Source: a virus. From it: a stretch of 64,000 nt of DNA. Below are positions 19,313 to 26,888 of the stretch, piece after piece (position 1 is the first letter of the stretch; the number at the start of each line of letters is the position of its first letter). A program made the translations under genes and the position numbers. Below the pieces are notes generated by a model, which did no database searches, was not told where the DNA came from, and worked only from the letters and a program-made list of their open reading frames with translations. Location of the stretch: the IMG/VR virus record IMGVR_UViG_3300025732_000021, positions 1 through 64,000 of that record; one strand, given 5' to 3'.

Positions 19313-19873
19313 ATGATTAACTTTATGTATAATAACAAAAGAATCATTGGTACACTCAGCATCATGGCTATGTTTACCATATGGTCAAACATTGCTAATG
19401 CTTCTGAAAACCGATTAAACGATAGTAATATCGTGCTGGGAGAAACAATAGAGGCCACGGAAGTGGCCGAAAGTGTTTCTGAGGCTAAAGAAGATCAGTT
19501 AGAAAAATATAAAAGTGCTATAAATCTATCTGACAAAGATCTTAAAAATCTACTATCTTTAGTAGGATTTGAAGGTCAAAATCTTAAGGAGGCGTGGGCA
19601 ATTGCCAAGAAAGAATCTGGCGGTAGACCATTAGCCCTTAACAACAGTAAAAGAACTGGTGATAGTTCTTATGGCTTATTTCAAATAAATATGATTGGTG
19701 ACCTTGGTCCTGACCGTAGAGATAAGTTTAACTTAGAATCAAATGTTGAGTTATTTAATCCAGTATTAAATGCTGAAGTTGCATTCTATATGTCAAAAGG
19801 TGGAAAAGATTGGAGTTCCTGGAAAGGATTAACTCCAAGAACATTAGAACTTATGAAAAAGTTCCCAAATTAA
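19313..19873 (+). CDS. secreted lysozyme / lytic transglycosylase-like protein
   Basis: 186 residues from ATG 19313, chosen for its AAGGAGG. A signal-like N-terminus (KRIIGTLSIMAMFTIWSNIANA) precedes an acidic linker. The C-terminal ~100 residues carry the SLT/lysozyme-fold pattern: AWAIAKKESGGRPLALN with the likely catalytic Glu, SSYGLFQINM, and FNPVLNAEVAFYMSKGGKDW. It would cleave peptidoglycan, either for lysis after export or as an entry or secreted factor. It is the only plus-strand gene within the leftward virion module. Confidence 0.85.
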   Translation: MINFMYNNKRIIGTLSIMAMFTIWSNIANASENRLNDSNIVLGETIEATEVAESVSEAKEDQLEKYKSAINLSDKDLKNLLSLVGFEGQNLKEAWAIAKKESGGRPLALNNSKRTGDSSYGLFQINMIGDLGPDRRDKFNLESNVELFNPVLNAEVAFYMSKGGKDWSSWKGLTPRTLELMKKFPN

Positions 19874-19882
19874 ATAATTGTG

Positions 19883-19908
19883 CCTTGGGGGTATTTTTAT
19901 CCCCAAGG
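19883..19908. terminator. bidirectional terminator
   Basis: CCTTGGGG and CCCCAAGG form a perfect 8-bp stem around GTATTTTTAT, between convergent genes. On the minus strand it overlaps the last codons and stop of the 341-residue protein. Confidence 0.75.
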
Positions 19909-20922
19909 TGCAAAATTAAATGTTGCTTCAGGTGTAAATGAGAATGTTGCTTCAGGCGTAAATGAGAACACCGAAAATGCTGGCGTAAATGAAAATACTG
20001 AGAATGCTGGCGTAAATGAAAATACTGAGAACGGTGGCATAAAGTTAAATGCTGGTGTAAATGAGAACACCGAGAATGCTGGTGTAAATGAGAACACCGA
20101 GAATGCTGGTGTAAACGAGAATACCGAGAATGCTGGTGTAAACGAGAACACCGAGAACGGTGGCATAAAGTTAAATGCTGGTGTAAATGAGAACACCGAG
20201 AATGCTGGTGTAAACGAGAACACCGAGAACGGTGGCATAAAGTTAAATGCTGGTGTAAATGAGAACACCGAGAATGCTGGTGTAAACGAGAACACCGAGA
20301 ATGCAGGTGTGAATGAGAATACTGAAAACGGTGGCATAAAGTTAAACGTTGGAGTACCACAGGATTCTACGTTTACATCTTGCATTGTTTCTGTATCTGT
20401 TTCAGTTCCAGCAGTACATACTCCATTTACAAGAGTATAGACAGTTCTAGTTCTAGTTCTGGTATAAGTTCTATATTGTCTTTTATATCCATCTGCTTCA
20501 CATTCTCCCCATGGACCCCATTCACCTATACTCCATTGAGACCACTCACTCCATGGGCCTGGATCTGGGCATGCTCCAGGAGAAAATGAAAAAACACCAA
20601 ATGGTGAAAAACCAAAGACACCAAATGGTGAAAAACCAAAAACGCCGAATGGTGAAAAACCAAATACACCAAATGTTGAAAATGAAAATGTATGAACTTT
20701 ATAATTTACAACACTTTCATAATCTAATAAAGTACTTGGAGCAACATCTTGTGACTTGACCTTACCAGTTAATGCTTCGTTGTCTTGAACTTCTTCTGTT
20801 TCTATTCCATAATTAAATCCAGCATTCTGTAGAGATTGTCTTGCATCTAATCTTGGAAGTCCAACTATATTTGGGACTACTCCCATTCCCTTTTTAAAGA
20901 AGGCCCAAATAGAATTAAGCAT
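19897..20922 (-). CDS. PASTA / thrombospondin-like / Phe-repeat tail protein
   Basis: 341 residues. Residues ~14-78 form a PASTA domain (VVPNIVGLPRLDARQSLQNA to VVNYKV), a module known to bind peptidoglycan stems. Next come octapeptides (FGFSPFGV), then a Trp/Cys module (CPDPGPWSEWSQWSIGEWG, with C-x-ADGYKRQYRT) like a thrombospondin type 1 repeat. After it are ~14 nonapeptides (FSVFSFTPA) with FNFMPP interruptions, ending in FNFAPWG. The whole suggests a wall-facing adhesin. I know of no family with this domain order. Confidence 0.78.
   Translation of the reverse strand: MLNSIWAFFKKGMGVVPNIVGLPRLDARQSLQNAGFNYGIETEEVQDNEALTGKVKSQDVAPSTLLDYESVVNYKVHTFSFSTFGVFGFSPFGVFGFSPFGVFGFSPFGVFSFSPGACPDPGPWSEWSQWSIGEWGPWGECEADGYKRQYRTYTRTRTRTVYTLVNGVCTAGTETDTETMQDVNVESCGTPTFNFMPPFSVFSFTPAFSVFSFTPAFSVFSFTPAFNFMPPFSVFSFTPAFSVFSFTPAFNFMPPFSVFSFTPAFSVFSFTPAFSVFSFTPAFSVFSFTPAFNFMPPFSVFSFTPAFSVFSFTPAFSVFSFTPEATFSFTPEATFNFAPWG
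19920..20345. repeat. 27-bp tandem repeat array coding Phe-rich nonapeptides
   Basis: About fifteen units of 27 bp, many nearly identical, with a higher-order pattern of blocks separated by FNFMPP. Strong DNA identity points to recent expansion and likely length variation between relatives. Confidence 0.88.
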
Positions 20923-20930
20923 TTTGGAAC

Positions 20931-21563
20931 CTACGCTTTCAAATCGCCAATAAGAACCCAGGTATTCGTATCATATTTGATAAGGGTTGCGCCAGAATAC
21001 CTTGCAGCAATTTTTTTATTAGAATTTTTACTATTGATTATTACTCCAACTGATGCTCCAACAAAAGAAACCTCTCCTGCACCAACTCTTACTATATCTA
21101 GTCTTTGTCCTATTTCAAACGGTACAGAAGCATTAAGTGGTATTGTAATAGTTGTATCAGATCCAGAATTTATTGTTAATGTCTTTCCAGCATCTCCAAG
21201 CACTAAAGTATGATTTGATGTTTTTTCAGCAAAAACTAATGTGTCTAATAATCCTATCCATTTTATTCCGTTATAGTATTGAATTTGACTTATTTCTGTG
21301 CCACCATCAGTTTGTTCAACAAAACATACAGTTCCTTCTGTTGGAGATGTTATTGCTGCATCTCTTGCAGAAGGATTTTGAAATATATTAACTCCGCCTT
21401 TTGCCTTAATAACATCATTAACAGTTACCTTATCACCAAAAATATGTGCTTGTGTCCATGTATAAGGAACGTTTGTATTTGCAACACCTGCAATTGCATA
21501 CCACATATCTGAAGCAGAATCATACATATATGCAACTTTACTATTTGAACTTATATTTGCCAT
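20931..21563 (-). CDS. tail protein with fibre-type C-terminal domain
   Basis: 210 residues. N-terminal DSASDMWYAIAGVANTNVPY then a linker with QIQYYNGIKWIGLLD. The C-terminal ~70 residues (LVLGDAGKTLTINSGSDTTI ... NTWVLIGDLKA) are homologous to the end of the 746-residue fibre. Ribosome site GGAGGAG. Confidence 0.7.
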   Translation of the reverse strand: MANISSNSKVAYMYDSASDMWYAIAGVANTNVPYTWTQAHIFGDKVTVNDVIKAKGGVNIFQNPSARDAAITSPTEGTVCFVEQTDGGTEISQIQYYNGIKWIGLLDTLVFAEKTSNHTLVLGDAGKTLTINSGSDTTITIPLNASVPFEIGQRLDIVRVGAGEVSFVGASVGVIINSKNSNKKIAARYSGATLIKYDTNTWVLIGDLKA

Positions 21564-21564
21564 A

Positions 21565-22614
21565 TTAGATCTCCTCCACTATAAATGTGTCAGATGTTTC
21601 TCCAAATCTTTGTGTAATAACGTTAGGAGAATATCCATTTGGTGTAATATTTATAAGTCTATATGTAATGACATCTCCAGTTGTTGCTCCATGAGTATCT
21701 AGCCATTCAAAATGTAAACTTGTAAATTCTTTTGATACTAAACCTATATTAATTGTAGAATATGCTCCAGTATTAATCTTTCTTTGCAATCCAATAAATG
21801 CTTCTGTATTTGTATCAGTTGTTGGCCTACATATTCCAGTAAAGTTAATTTTTGTTTTTGTAGAAGATGCACTTTTTGTTATTGCTAATTCAAGATCATC
21901 ATTATCAATTGTTTGTAATATTTCATCTTCTGCAACTCCATTAACAGCAATTCCAGTTAAACTAGTTTGTGAATAATCCCCAAAATAAATTGATGCTATA
22001 TTTTTATTATTTTCATAATCAGGATCTATCCAAGAAACTCCAAGAGGTGCGCTGGAGTCTGCAGTTAAAATTTTACCATTATCTCCAATAGGGAGTATTT
22101 GAGTTACACCCTCAGATGCACCAACAATTAAATCACCTTTTGCTTCTGTGTAGGTTCCAACTTTTACAAAATTATTATCATCATAAACATATACATCTTT
22201 ATTTTCTGAATTTTTATCGATCCAAACAATTCCATCTATTAAGTTTGTTGTTGGTTCATCATTTTGATATAAAGCAATTCCATATGTGCTTTGTACTGCT
22301 GCACCAGTTGAATCTGAAGCCATTGCAATAAAGCCGTCTGTTGGATTAGACAAAGATTGTATTGCTGAAACTGTTAAATAATCAGATCCTATGCCTAACT
22401 CTTCTTGATCTTCTATTCTATTTTTTAGATCTTGAAGGTGTCTTGCTATACCATTATTTGTTGCTAGTGCTGCTTTTTGTGATGACTCAGATGCATCTGT
22501 ATTAAAATTATAATCTCCATATAAAAATAGTTTTAATGCTGCCTGAATGTCAGCCTTGTCGTCATAGCCTGGCTGCTTAACATTCCATATACCGCCGATA
22601 TTTTCTTCTGCCAC
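21565..22614 (-). CDS. upper tail-fibre / baseplate protein, unknown
   Basis: 349 residues. It has a helical N-terminus (KADIQAALKLFLYGDYNFN), SEGVTQILPIGDNGKILTAD (a fibre-type motif) and a C-terminal beta domain ending in ITQRFGETSDTFIVEEI. Start is GTG 22614 with GGGGGTGA upstream. Structural by context. Confidence 0.65.
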   Translation of the reverse strand: MAEENIGGIWNVKQPGYDDKADIQAALKLFLYGDYNFNTDASESSQKAALATNNGIARHLQDLKNRIEDQEELGIGSDYLTVSAIQSLSNPTDGFIAMASDSTGAAVQSTYGIALYQNDEPTTNLIDGIVWIDKNSENKDVYVYDDNNFVKVGTYTEAKGDLIVGASEGVTQILPIGDNGKILTADSSAPLGVSWIDPDYENNKNIASIYFGDYSQTSLTGIAVNGVAEDEILQTIDNDDLELAITKSASSTKTKINFTGICRPTTDTNTEAFIGLQRKINTGAYSTINIGLVSKEFTSLHFEWLDTHGATTGDVITYRLINITPNGYSPNVITQRFGETSDTFIVEEI

Positions 22615-22631
22615 CTAAATCACCCCCATGA

Positions 22632-23222
22632 TTATACCACCGAAATGTGAATATGTGCTGTTCTAGTTTCTGTAATATTAGACCAAGATGTTCCGTTGAA
22701 TTCGGCTGCATAAAATGTAATTTTTAAATGGTCTTTTTCGTCAATTTGAACTATTTCTGTTTTTATTGAACTTGCTATTGGATATCCTGCGGGGGTAGCC
22801 AAAATTGCCTGAACACTAAAATTAGAAGAGTTTGTATTTCCAGTATATGATGGGTCTACAATAGAAGATATTGGGATTGTGCAATAATTATTTGTAGCAA
22901 ATGGTATTTCTTCAATTCCACTGTAAGTATTAGGAATTAATTTATTTAAAGGTTCCCATTGAGCCTCTGACGATCCTAGTCCATAAGAATATTGATAAAT
23001 CATTAAATATTCAGAATCATCTTTTTTTAAATTTATATATAAATCGAAAACATTTGGTGTCTGTCCAATATCAATAGAATCTGGTTTTCCATTTCCTACA
23101 AATATTAAACTACCACGATCACCCTTATTGCCAAAGCCTAATTCAACTTTTACAGTTTCTGGTCCACCTATTACAAGAAGGTCGTCATTTGTTAGTTTAA
23201 CATCATAGTTAAATATTGCCAT
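22632..23222 (-). CDS. tail-associated protein, unknown
   Basis: 196 residues. FGNKGDRGSLIFVGNGKPD followed by DLYINLKKDDSEYLMIYQY is a pattern I associate with baseplate-adjacent proteins next to collagen-like products. TAATG overlap couples it to the gene upstream. Confidence 0.6.
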   Translation of the reverse strand: MAIFNYDVKLTNDDLLVIGGPETVKVELGFGNKGDRGSLIFVGNGKPDSIDIGQTPNVFDLYINLKKDDSEYLMIYQYSYGLGSSEAQWEPLNKLIPNTYSGIEEIPFATNNYCTIPISSIVDPSYTGNTNSSNFSVQAILATPAGYPIASSIKTEIVQIDEKDHLKITFYAAEFNGTSWSNITETRTAHIHISVV

Positions 23223-23656
23223 TACGGAGTTACCTGGCCTGTTACCTCTATTGTTCCAGTTAAAAGAGTGTGTACTTGTGGATAATTTGGAACACCGTCT
23301 GGCAAATCTGGGGTAGTGCTTTTTGCAATTTGAACGTCGTAAACATATGTTTTATCTGGATCTAAATATTGAGAATCCTCTGGTCTAATCGCACAATGAA
23401 CATATGTTGAGTCAGTTGAAATATATGCTAAACATTTATGCCAATTGCTAGATTCTCTAGTTTCTGCAAAAACAAACATTACATTATCATAGTCAACCTC
23501 TGGAGTACTAGGATTATTATCATCATCATATGTACCTCCACCGCCTGTGTATGCGTTCATCAAAAAAGAAGTATCGTTAGAATTTTTAGGGTAAATACGA
23601 AATTCGTAAGTATCACCCTTATAGTAATTTATATTATATGTTCCTGGAAATGCCAT
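23222..23656 (-). CDS. tail beta-sandwich protein (KGDT family)
   Basis: 144 residues. NINYYKGDTYEFRIYPKNSN and VYDVQIAKSTTPD resemble the VVRGDT proteins at 18.2 and 25.3 kb, so it is probably a diverged paralogue. Ribosome site GGAGGAA. Confidence 0.6.
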   Translation of the reverse strand: MAFPGTYNINYYKGDTYEFRIYPKNSNDTSFLMNAYTGGGGTYDDDNNPSTPEVDYDNVMFVFAETRESSNWHKCLAYISTDSTYVHCAIRPEDSQYLDPDKTYVYDVQIAKSTTPDLPDGVPNYPQVHTLLTGTIEVTGQVTP

Positions 23657-23672
23657 AGTTCCTCCGTGTAAA

Positions 23673-24392
23673 TTATATCACAGACACATATATTGAATTC
23701 ATTAAAACTGATGAGTCGTAGTCAGTTCTAATTTGAGGTACTGCCCCAGAATTCCACATAGAGTTGTCTTCAATAAAAAAATGTTGAGTAACATACATAT
23801 TATAGACATATTGGTATTTTAATGACGCAACAAACTGTGAAATTTCAGTAGTAGATTTAGGAAAAAATGTTCTAATCCAAACCTCTGTATTATTGCTATA
23901 AGTTGTAAGTTCAAAGTTATATGTAACAAATACTTGAGATCCTATCTTTAAACCGTGAAAATTTAGCATTCTTTGTTCTGCATTCCAAAGACTTGTGCAT
24001 TCTTCTGGTAAATATTTTTCATTTGTATTACTACCTTTTGAGTCTACCCAAACGCTTACCCAGCCATCATCTCCTTGATTGACTCCAAGCCTAATATCTT
24101 TTCTATTTTGATTAAAATATGCACCCCATCCAGCCTGTTGTCCAGAAGAAGACAAAGAACTCTTTCCGTCTTTTCCAGATGGTCCTTTTTCGCCTTTAGG
24201 ACCCTGAATGCCGTCTTTTCCAGGAACACCCTGAGGTCCAGGTACACCTTGTGGCCCTTGAGGCCCCATTGGACCAGGAACAGGAACATAGTTAATTAAA
24301 ATATCAGAATTAGTGTTTTGAGTTTCTACAACCTGTGCAGCATAACTTGATTTTTTATTTCCTGGAAAGTCCATTGATTTTGATACGGGCAT
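23673..24392 (-). CDS. collagen-like tail protein
   Basis: 239 residues. Thirteen Gly-X-Y triplets (residues ~38-76) form a collagen-like rod, common in phage tail fibres and shafts. The C-terminal ~150 residues are a beta-rich domain (GWGAYFNQNRKDIRLGVNQG) that would sit at the rod tip. Confidence 0.78.
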   Translation of the reverse strand: MPVSKSMDFPGNKKSSYAAQVVETQNTNSDILINYVPVPGPMGPQGPQGVPGPQGVPGKDGIQGPKGEKGPSGKDGKSSLSSSGQQAGWGAYFNQNRKDIRLGVNQGDDGWVSVWVDSKGSNTNEKYLPEECTSLWNAEQRMLNFHGLKIGSQVFVTYNFELTTYSNNTEVWIRTFFPKSTTEISQFVASLKYQYVYNMYVTQHFFIEDNSMWNSGAVPQIRTDYDSSVLMNSIYVSVI

Positions 24393-24412
24393 GGACTTAT
24401 TATCCCATAATA

Positions 24413-24931
24413 TTAGCCAACTTGATTGACTGTAATAATTGCTGAAGGAATTGCAGGCCCACCCATTGTTCCAGTATTATGTGTCAATTGAATATGATGA
24501 TTATCTGTTGCCCAATAAAGTTGAACATAATCGTTAGCATTCAATTTTTGAAATAAATTCCACGCAGCAACAACATATGGGCTGTTTGTATTTACTGCAA
24601 TACGAGTATTTGAATCTGGAATTGCTGTGCCATTTTTTACAAACCATACCTCTACAGTTGTTCCTTGTCCGCCACCGCCAGTATTATGAAATTGAAATGA
24701 GAAAGCAAAGTTATAAACTCCAGCATGGGATGCTTTCATTTTGCTATTATCTATAATAGTAAAACCATTTGTTGAATCTGAGTCTAATTGCCTAATTAAA
24801 ACTGGAATGCCAGTAGATTCTTGTGCCTGAGTAACAGTTTGAGTTTGGACATCATAAAATGAGCCGTAGTAAGGATTTAACTGTGATAATCCACTATCAT
24901 CAAAAATGGCAGGGTGTGTAAAACGTGCCAT
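24413..24931 (-). CDS. C1q/TNF-like virion protein
   Basis: 172 residues. KASHAGVYNFAFSFQFHNTG then TTVEVWFVKNGTAIPDSNTR and NDYVQLYWATDNHHIQL make the jelly-roll pattern of C1q-like phage head or tail decoration domains. It ends with IPSAIITVNQVG. Role by context is receptor or glycan contact. Confidence 0.65.
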   Translation of the reverse strand: MARFTHPAIFDDSGLSQLNPYYGSFYDVQTQTVTQAQESTGIPVLIRQLDSDSTNGFTIIDNSKMKASHAGVYNFAFSFQFHNTGGGGQGTTVEVWFVKNGTAIPDSNTRIAVNTNSPYVVAAWNLFQKLNANDYVQLYWATDNHHIQLTHNTGTMGGPAIPSAIITVNQVG

Positions 24932-25209
24932 TATGACCCTACTTCTAGTCTTGCTTTTAGAACAGCAAGAGATAATCCATTGGAAGATGCTATTGCATAA
25001 ATTGCATCATTACCATTTAGTTCAATTGAAAAAGAGTGTTTTGGCATAACTCTAAAACCATAATTAGAAGATGTCACACCTTCTCCACCAATATAAATAT
25101 AACCAGACTCATTTACATTTTGTAATGTAATGTCCATACCAGAATGCTTACCATTTGGTGTAAGTTTTGTTGCAGTTACATTTGAAAGTGTAAGTAATGA
25201 ATGATCCAT
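24931..25209 (-). CDS. small virion protein, unknown
   Basis: 92 residues, beta-rich: VTATKLTPNGKHSGMDITLQ, FRVMPKHSFSIELNG, ending LKARLEVGS. Probably a decoration or tail component. AGGAGA precedes its ATG, and its stop overlaps the next gene's start (TAATG). Confidence 0.6.
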   Translation of the reverse strand: MDHSLLTLSNVTATKLTPNGKHSGMDITLQNVNESGYIYIGGEGVTSSNYGFRVMPKHSFSIELNGNDAIYAIASSNGLSLAVLKARLEVGS

Positions 25210-25217
25210 ATTATCTC

Positions 25218-25301
25218 CTATTTAACCTTATATATTTTTCCATTAATTTTAATTATTGATGGAATGTTTTCTTTTTTGTCTGTAATTTTTACCACTGGCA
25301 T
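25218..25301 (-). CDS. 27-residue peptide gene
   Basis: Reads MPVVKITDKKENIPSIIKIN and seven more residues. The ribosome site GGAGGA is excellent and the start overlaps the upstream stop (TAATG), so it is likely translated. No function can be assigned. Confidence 0.6.
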   Translation of the reverse strand: MPVVKITDKKENIPSIIKINGKIYKVK

Positions 25302-25699
25302 TATAGTGTTCCTCCAGGGGTAATGTCTCCTATAACATAAATAGTTCCTATTACTGGAGTCCAGATAATATCGTTATCTTCATCTGGTATTTTTATTTGT
25401 AAATCAAATGGCAACTCTGCAACTGTAGATAGATACTTTGTTCCCCAATTTTCAGTTACTGAGGGAAGAGCAGTAACTGTAACATAACCATCCGATGCGC
25501 TACAATCTAATGCGTCTAATACATCTCCAGATTGATCGTATGCTGTTGCTTTATATGTCCATCCCTCAGTATTGTAGTATGTTGATTCATCATTTTCAAA
25601 AAATTCTATTTTTAATGTTGCGGTATCACCACGAACAACTCTCCACTGTAAAGATGCTGGATCAGCACCAAAAATTTCTGGAGAACAAGAATTTGCCAT
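25301..25699 (-). CDS. first gene of the leftward tail operon (VVRGDT family)
   Basis: 132 residues from ATG 25699. WRVVRGDTATLKIEFFENDE is the family mark; IIWTPVIGTIYVIGDI ends the sandwich. A paralogue lies at 18.2 kb. A TGG-TATAAT box lies 9 nt before this ATG, so I reject the longer reading frame that would begin inside the upstream inverted repeat. Confidence 0.68.
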   Translation of the reverse strand: MANSCSPEIFGADPASLQWRVVRGDTATLKIEFFENDESTYYNTEGWTYKATAYDQSGDVLDALDCSASDGYVTVTALPSVTENWGTKYLSTVAELPFDLQIKIPDEDNDIIWTPVIGTIYVIGDITPGGTL

Positions 25700-25708
25700 G
25701 ATAAACAG

Positions 25709-25738
25709 ATTATACCATGAAATATGGACTTGTCCCAA
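25709..25738 (-). promoter_or_regulatory. main leftward promoter of the virion module
   Basis: Minus-strand TTGGGA (25733-25738), 18 nt, TATAAT (25709-25714) with TGG in front. The -35 lies within the left arm of the inverted repeat next to it. Confidence 0.65.
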
Positions 25739-25773
25739 GGTCGGTGGGTATGAGAGACAGACCAAGGGACAAG
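25729..25773. repeat. interrupted inverted repeat at the divergent control region
   Basis: CTTGTCCC-AA-GGTC (25729-25742) pairs with GACC-AA-GGGACAAG (25760-25773) across a 17-nt loop. It overlaps the leftward -35, so an operator is likely; an RNA structure is the alternative. Confidence 0.6.
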
Positions 25774-25825
25774 CAATTAAAAGTATATCATAAGGGATAA
25801 AATGGACATTTAGTATTTACAATGT

Positions 25826-25854
25826 TTGCTTAAGAAAATTGTTTATGGTATAGT
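25826..25854 (+). promoter_or_regulatory. rightward promoter into a noncoding leader
   Basis: TTGCTT, 17 nt, TATAGT with TGG before the -10. The transcript would begin about 145 nt before the next gene and carry the two G-rich repeats. No gene is seen between 25700 and 26004. Confidence 0.6.
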
Positions 25855-25869
25855 GTTTATAGGGTTTGT

Positions 25870-25963
25870 GGGGACTTTGCACTAGAGATAAAACTCACTT
25901 CAACTATAGATATAAACATAAAAAATCTATGGGGGGAGGGGGGGACTTTCCCTCAGAGATAAA
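25870..25963. repeat. G-rich 23-bp direct repeat
   Basis: Two copies (25870-25892 and 25941-25963) with the form GGGGACTTT-N5-AGAGATAAA, 19 of 23 bases alike, 71 bp apart. The second follows a GGGGGGAGGG run that could form a quadruplex. Confidence 0.7.
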
Positions 25964-26004
25964 TTACTATATATATAATATATAAACAATGTTATAATCA
26001 ATAT

Positions 26005-26631
26005 ATGATTAAAATTTATAAAAATCTAATGACTGAAGAAGATAGACTTTCTGTTTTAGAAGCAGTAAAGCAGTTTCCAGATGCATTGTGGACTCAAAGC
26101 GTTTGTACAGATGAACCAGTTAGACAATTAAGAGAATGGCTTCCTCATACAGTACATAGAAAAATTTATTCTGTTCATAAAAAAGCAATGCCAATGATAA
26201 ATAAAGATTTTAAACTTGCAGAAAGAAATGTAGTATTAAGAGAACCAGATTACGGTGGTTTAGAAAATACAACTTTTTTAACAGTAGACAGAAGAGATCC
26301 AGGTATGAGCCTTGGACCACATCCAGACATCCCAACTGGAACTTATCAACCACACCCAGGAGCATTAGAAGGTGGAAGAAGTCCTATTACTATTTCTGGA
26401 ATTTTTTATTGGAATGACGATATAGATGGTGGAGAATTACATTTTCATAATGATGATGTTCCAATAGAATATCCAGAACTTTCTGATATAAAAGATCCAT
26501 ATATATATAAACCAGTTGCTGGAGACTTTGTTGTATTTGAATCAAAATATATACATGAAATATTTGAAGTAAGATCTGGAAGCAGATACTCTACTCAATA
26601 TTTCTTTGATAATTTAAATTGGCAAAAATAA
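26005..26631 (+). CDS. 2OG-Fe(II) oxygenase
   Basis: 208 residues. H106-x-D108 (GPHPDIP), distal H184 (KYIHEIFE) and R194 (SGSRYSTQYFF) give a complete iron and 2-oxoglutarate site; GIFYWNDDIDGGELHFH is the middle strand. TGT-TATAAT ends six nt before the ATG, so a leaderless transcript is likely in addition to the longer one from 25826. Confidence 0.85.
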   Translation: MIKIYKNLMTEEDRLSVLEAVKQFPDALWTQSVCTDEPVRQLREWLPHTVHRKIYSVHKKAMPMINKDFKLAERNVVLREPDYGGLENTTFLTVDRRDPGMSLGPHPDIPTGTYQPHPGALEGGRSPITISGIFYWNDDIDGGELHFHNDDVPIEYPELSDIKDPYIYKPVAGDFVVFESKYIHEIFEVRSGSRYSTQYFFDNLNWQK

Positions 26632-26856
26632 TTAATTCTTATTTTTAATAACTATGTCGTAAATTATATTTACTTTTTCTTCAAGCCTATTTACTTGATC
26701 CTTTAGGCTTGATCCGCTATTAGGTTTAAATTCTGCCTTTATTTCATCAAAGTAATGTTTTGTAAGCCACTTGATTGAAACGCCAACACCTGCTAGAATA
26801 GTAGACATGCCTATTATTATTTCAATCACTAATGCTGTACCCTCAGTAGTAAACAT
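26632..26856 (-). CDS. small membrane protein with coiled coil
   Basis: 74 residues. One membrane helix (about 8-30: ALVIEIIIGMSTILAGVGV) then a coiled coil (DQVNRLEEKVNIIYDIVIK). Topology fits a holin or spanin-like lysis accessory, but nothing specific shows it. The last codon abuts the convergent oxygenase gene. Confidence 0.6.
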   Translation of the reverse strand: MFTTEGTALVIEIIIGMSTILAGVGVSIKWLTKHYFDEIKAEFKPNSGSSLKDQVNRLEEKVNIIYDIVIKNKN

Positions 26857-26888
26857 AACAGGGTTAATTATAACAGGAGTTTTTTAAA

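Noticed and set aside
19920-20345. CRISPR array
   Set aside because: Units are contiguous 27-bp in-frame coding repeats without spacers.
19880-20440. Plus-strand frame coding an Asn/Glu-rich repeat protein (VNENTENAG)
   Set aside because: It is the antisense of the Phe-rich repeats in a gene with PASTA and thrombospondin-like domains, and it lacks a ribosome site after the terminator.
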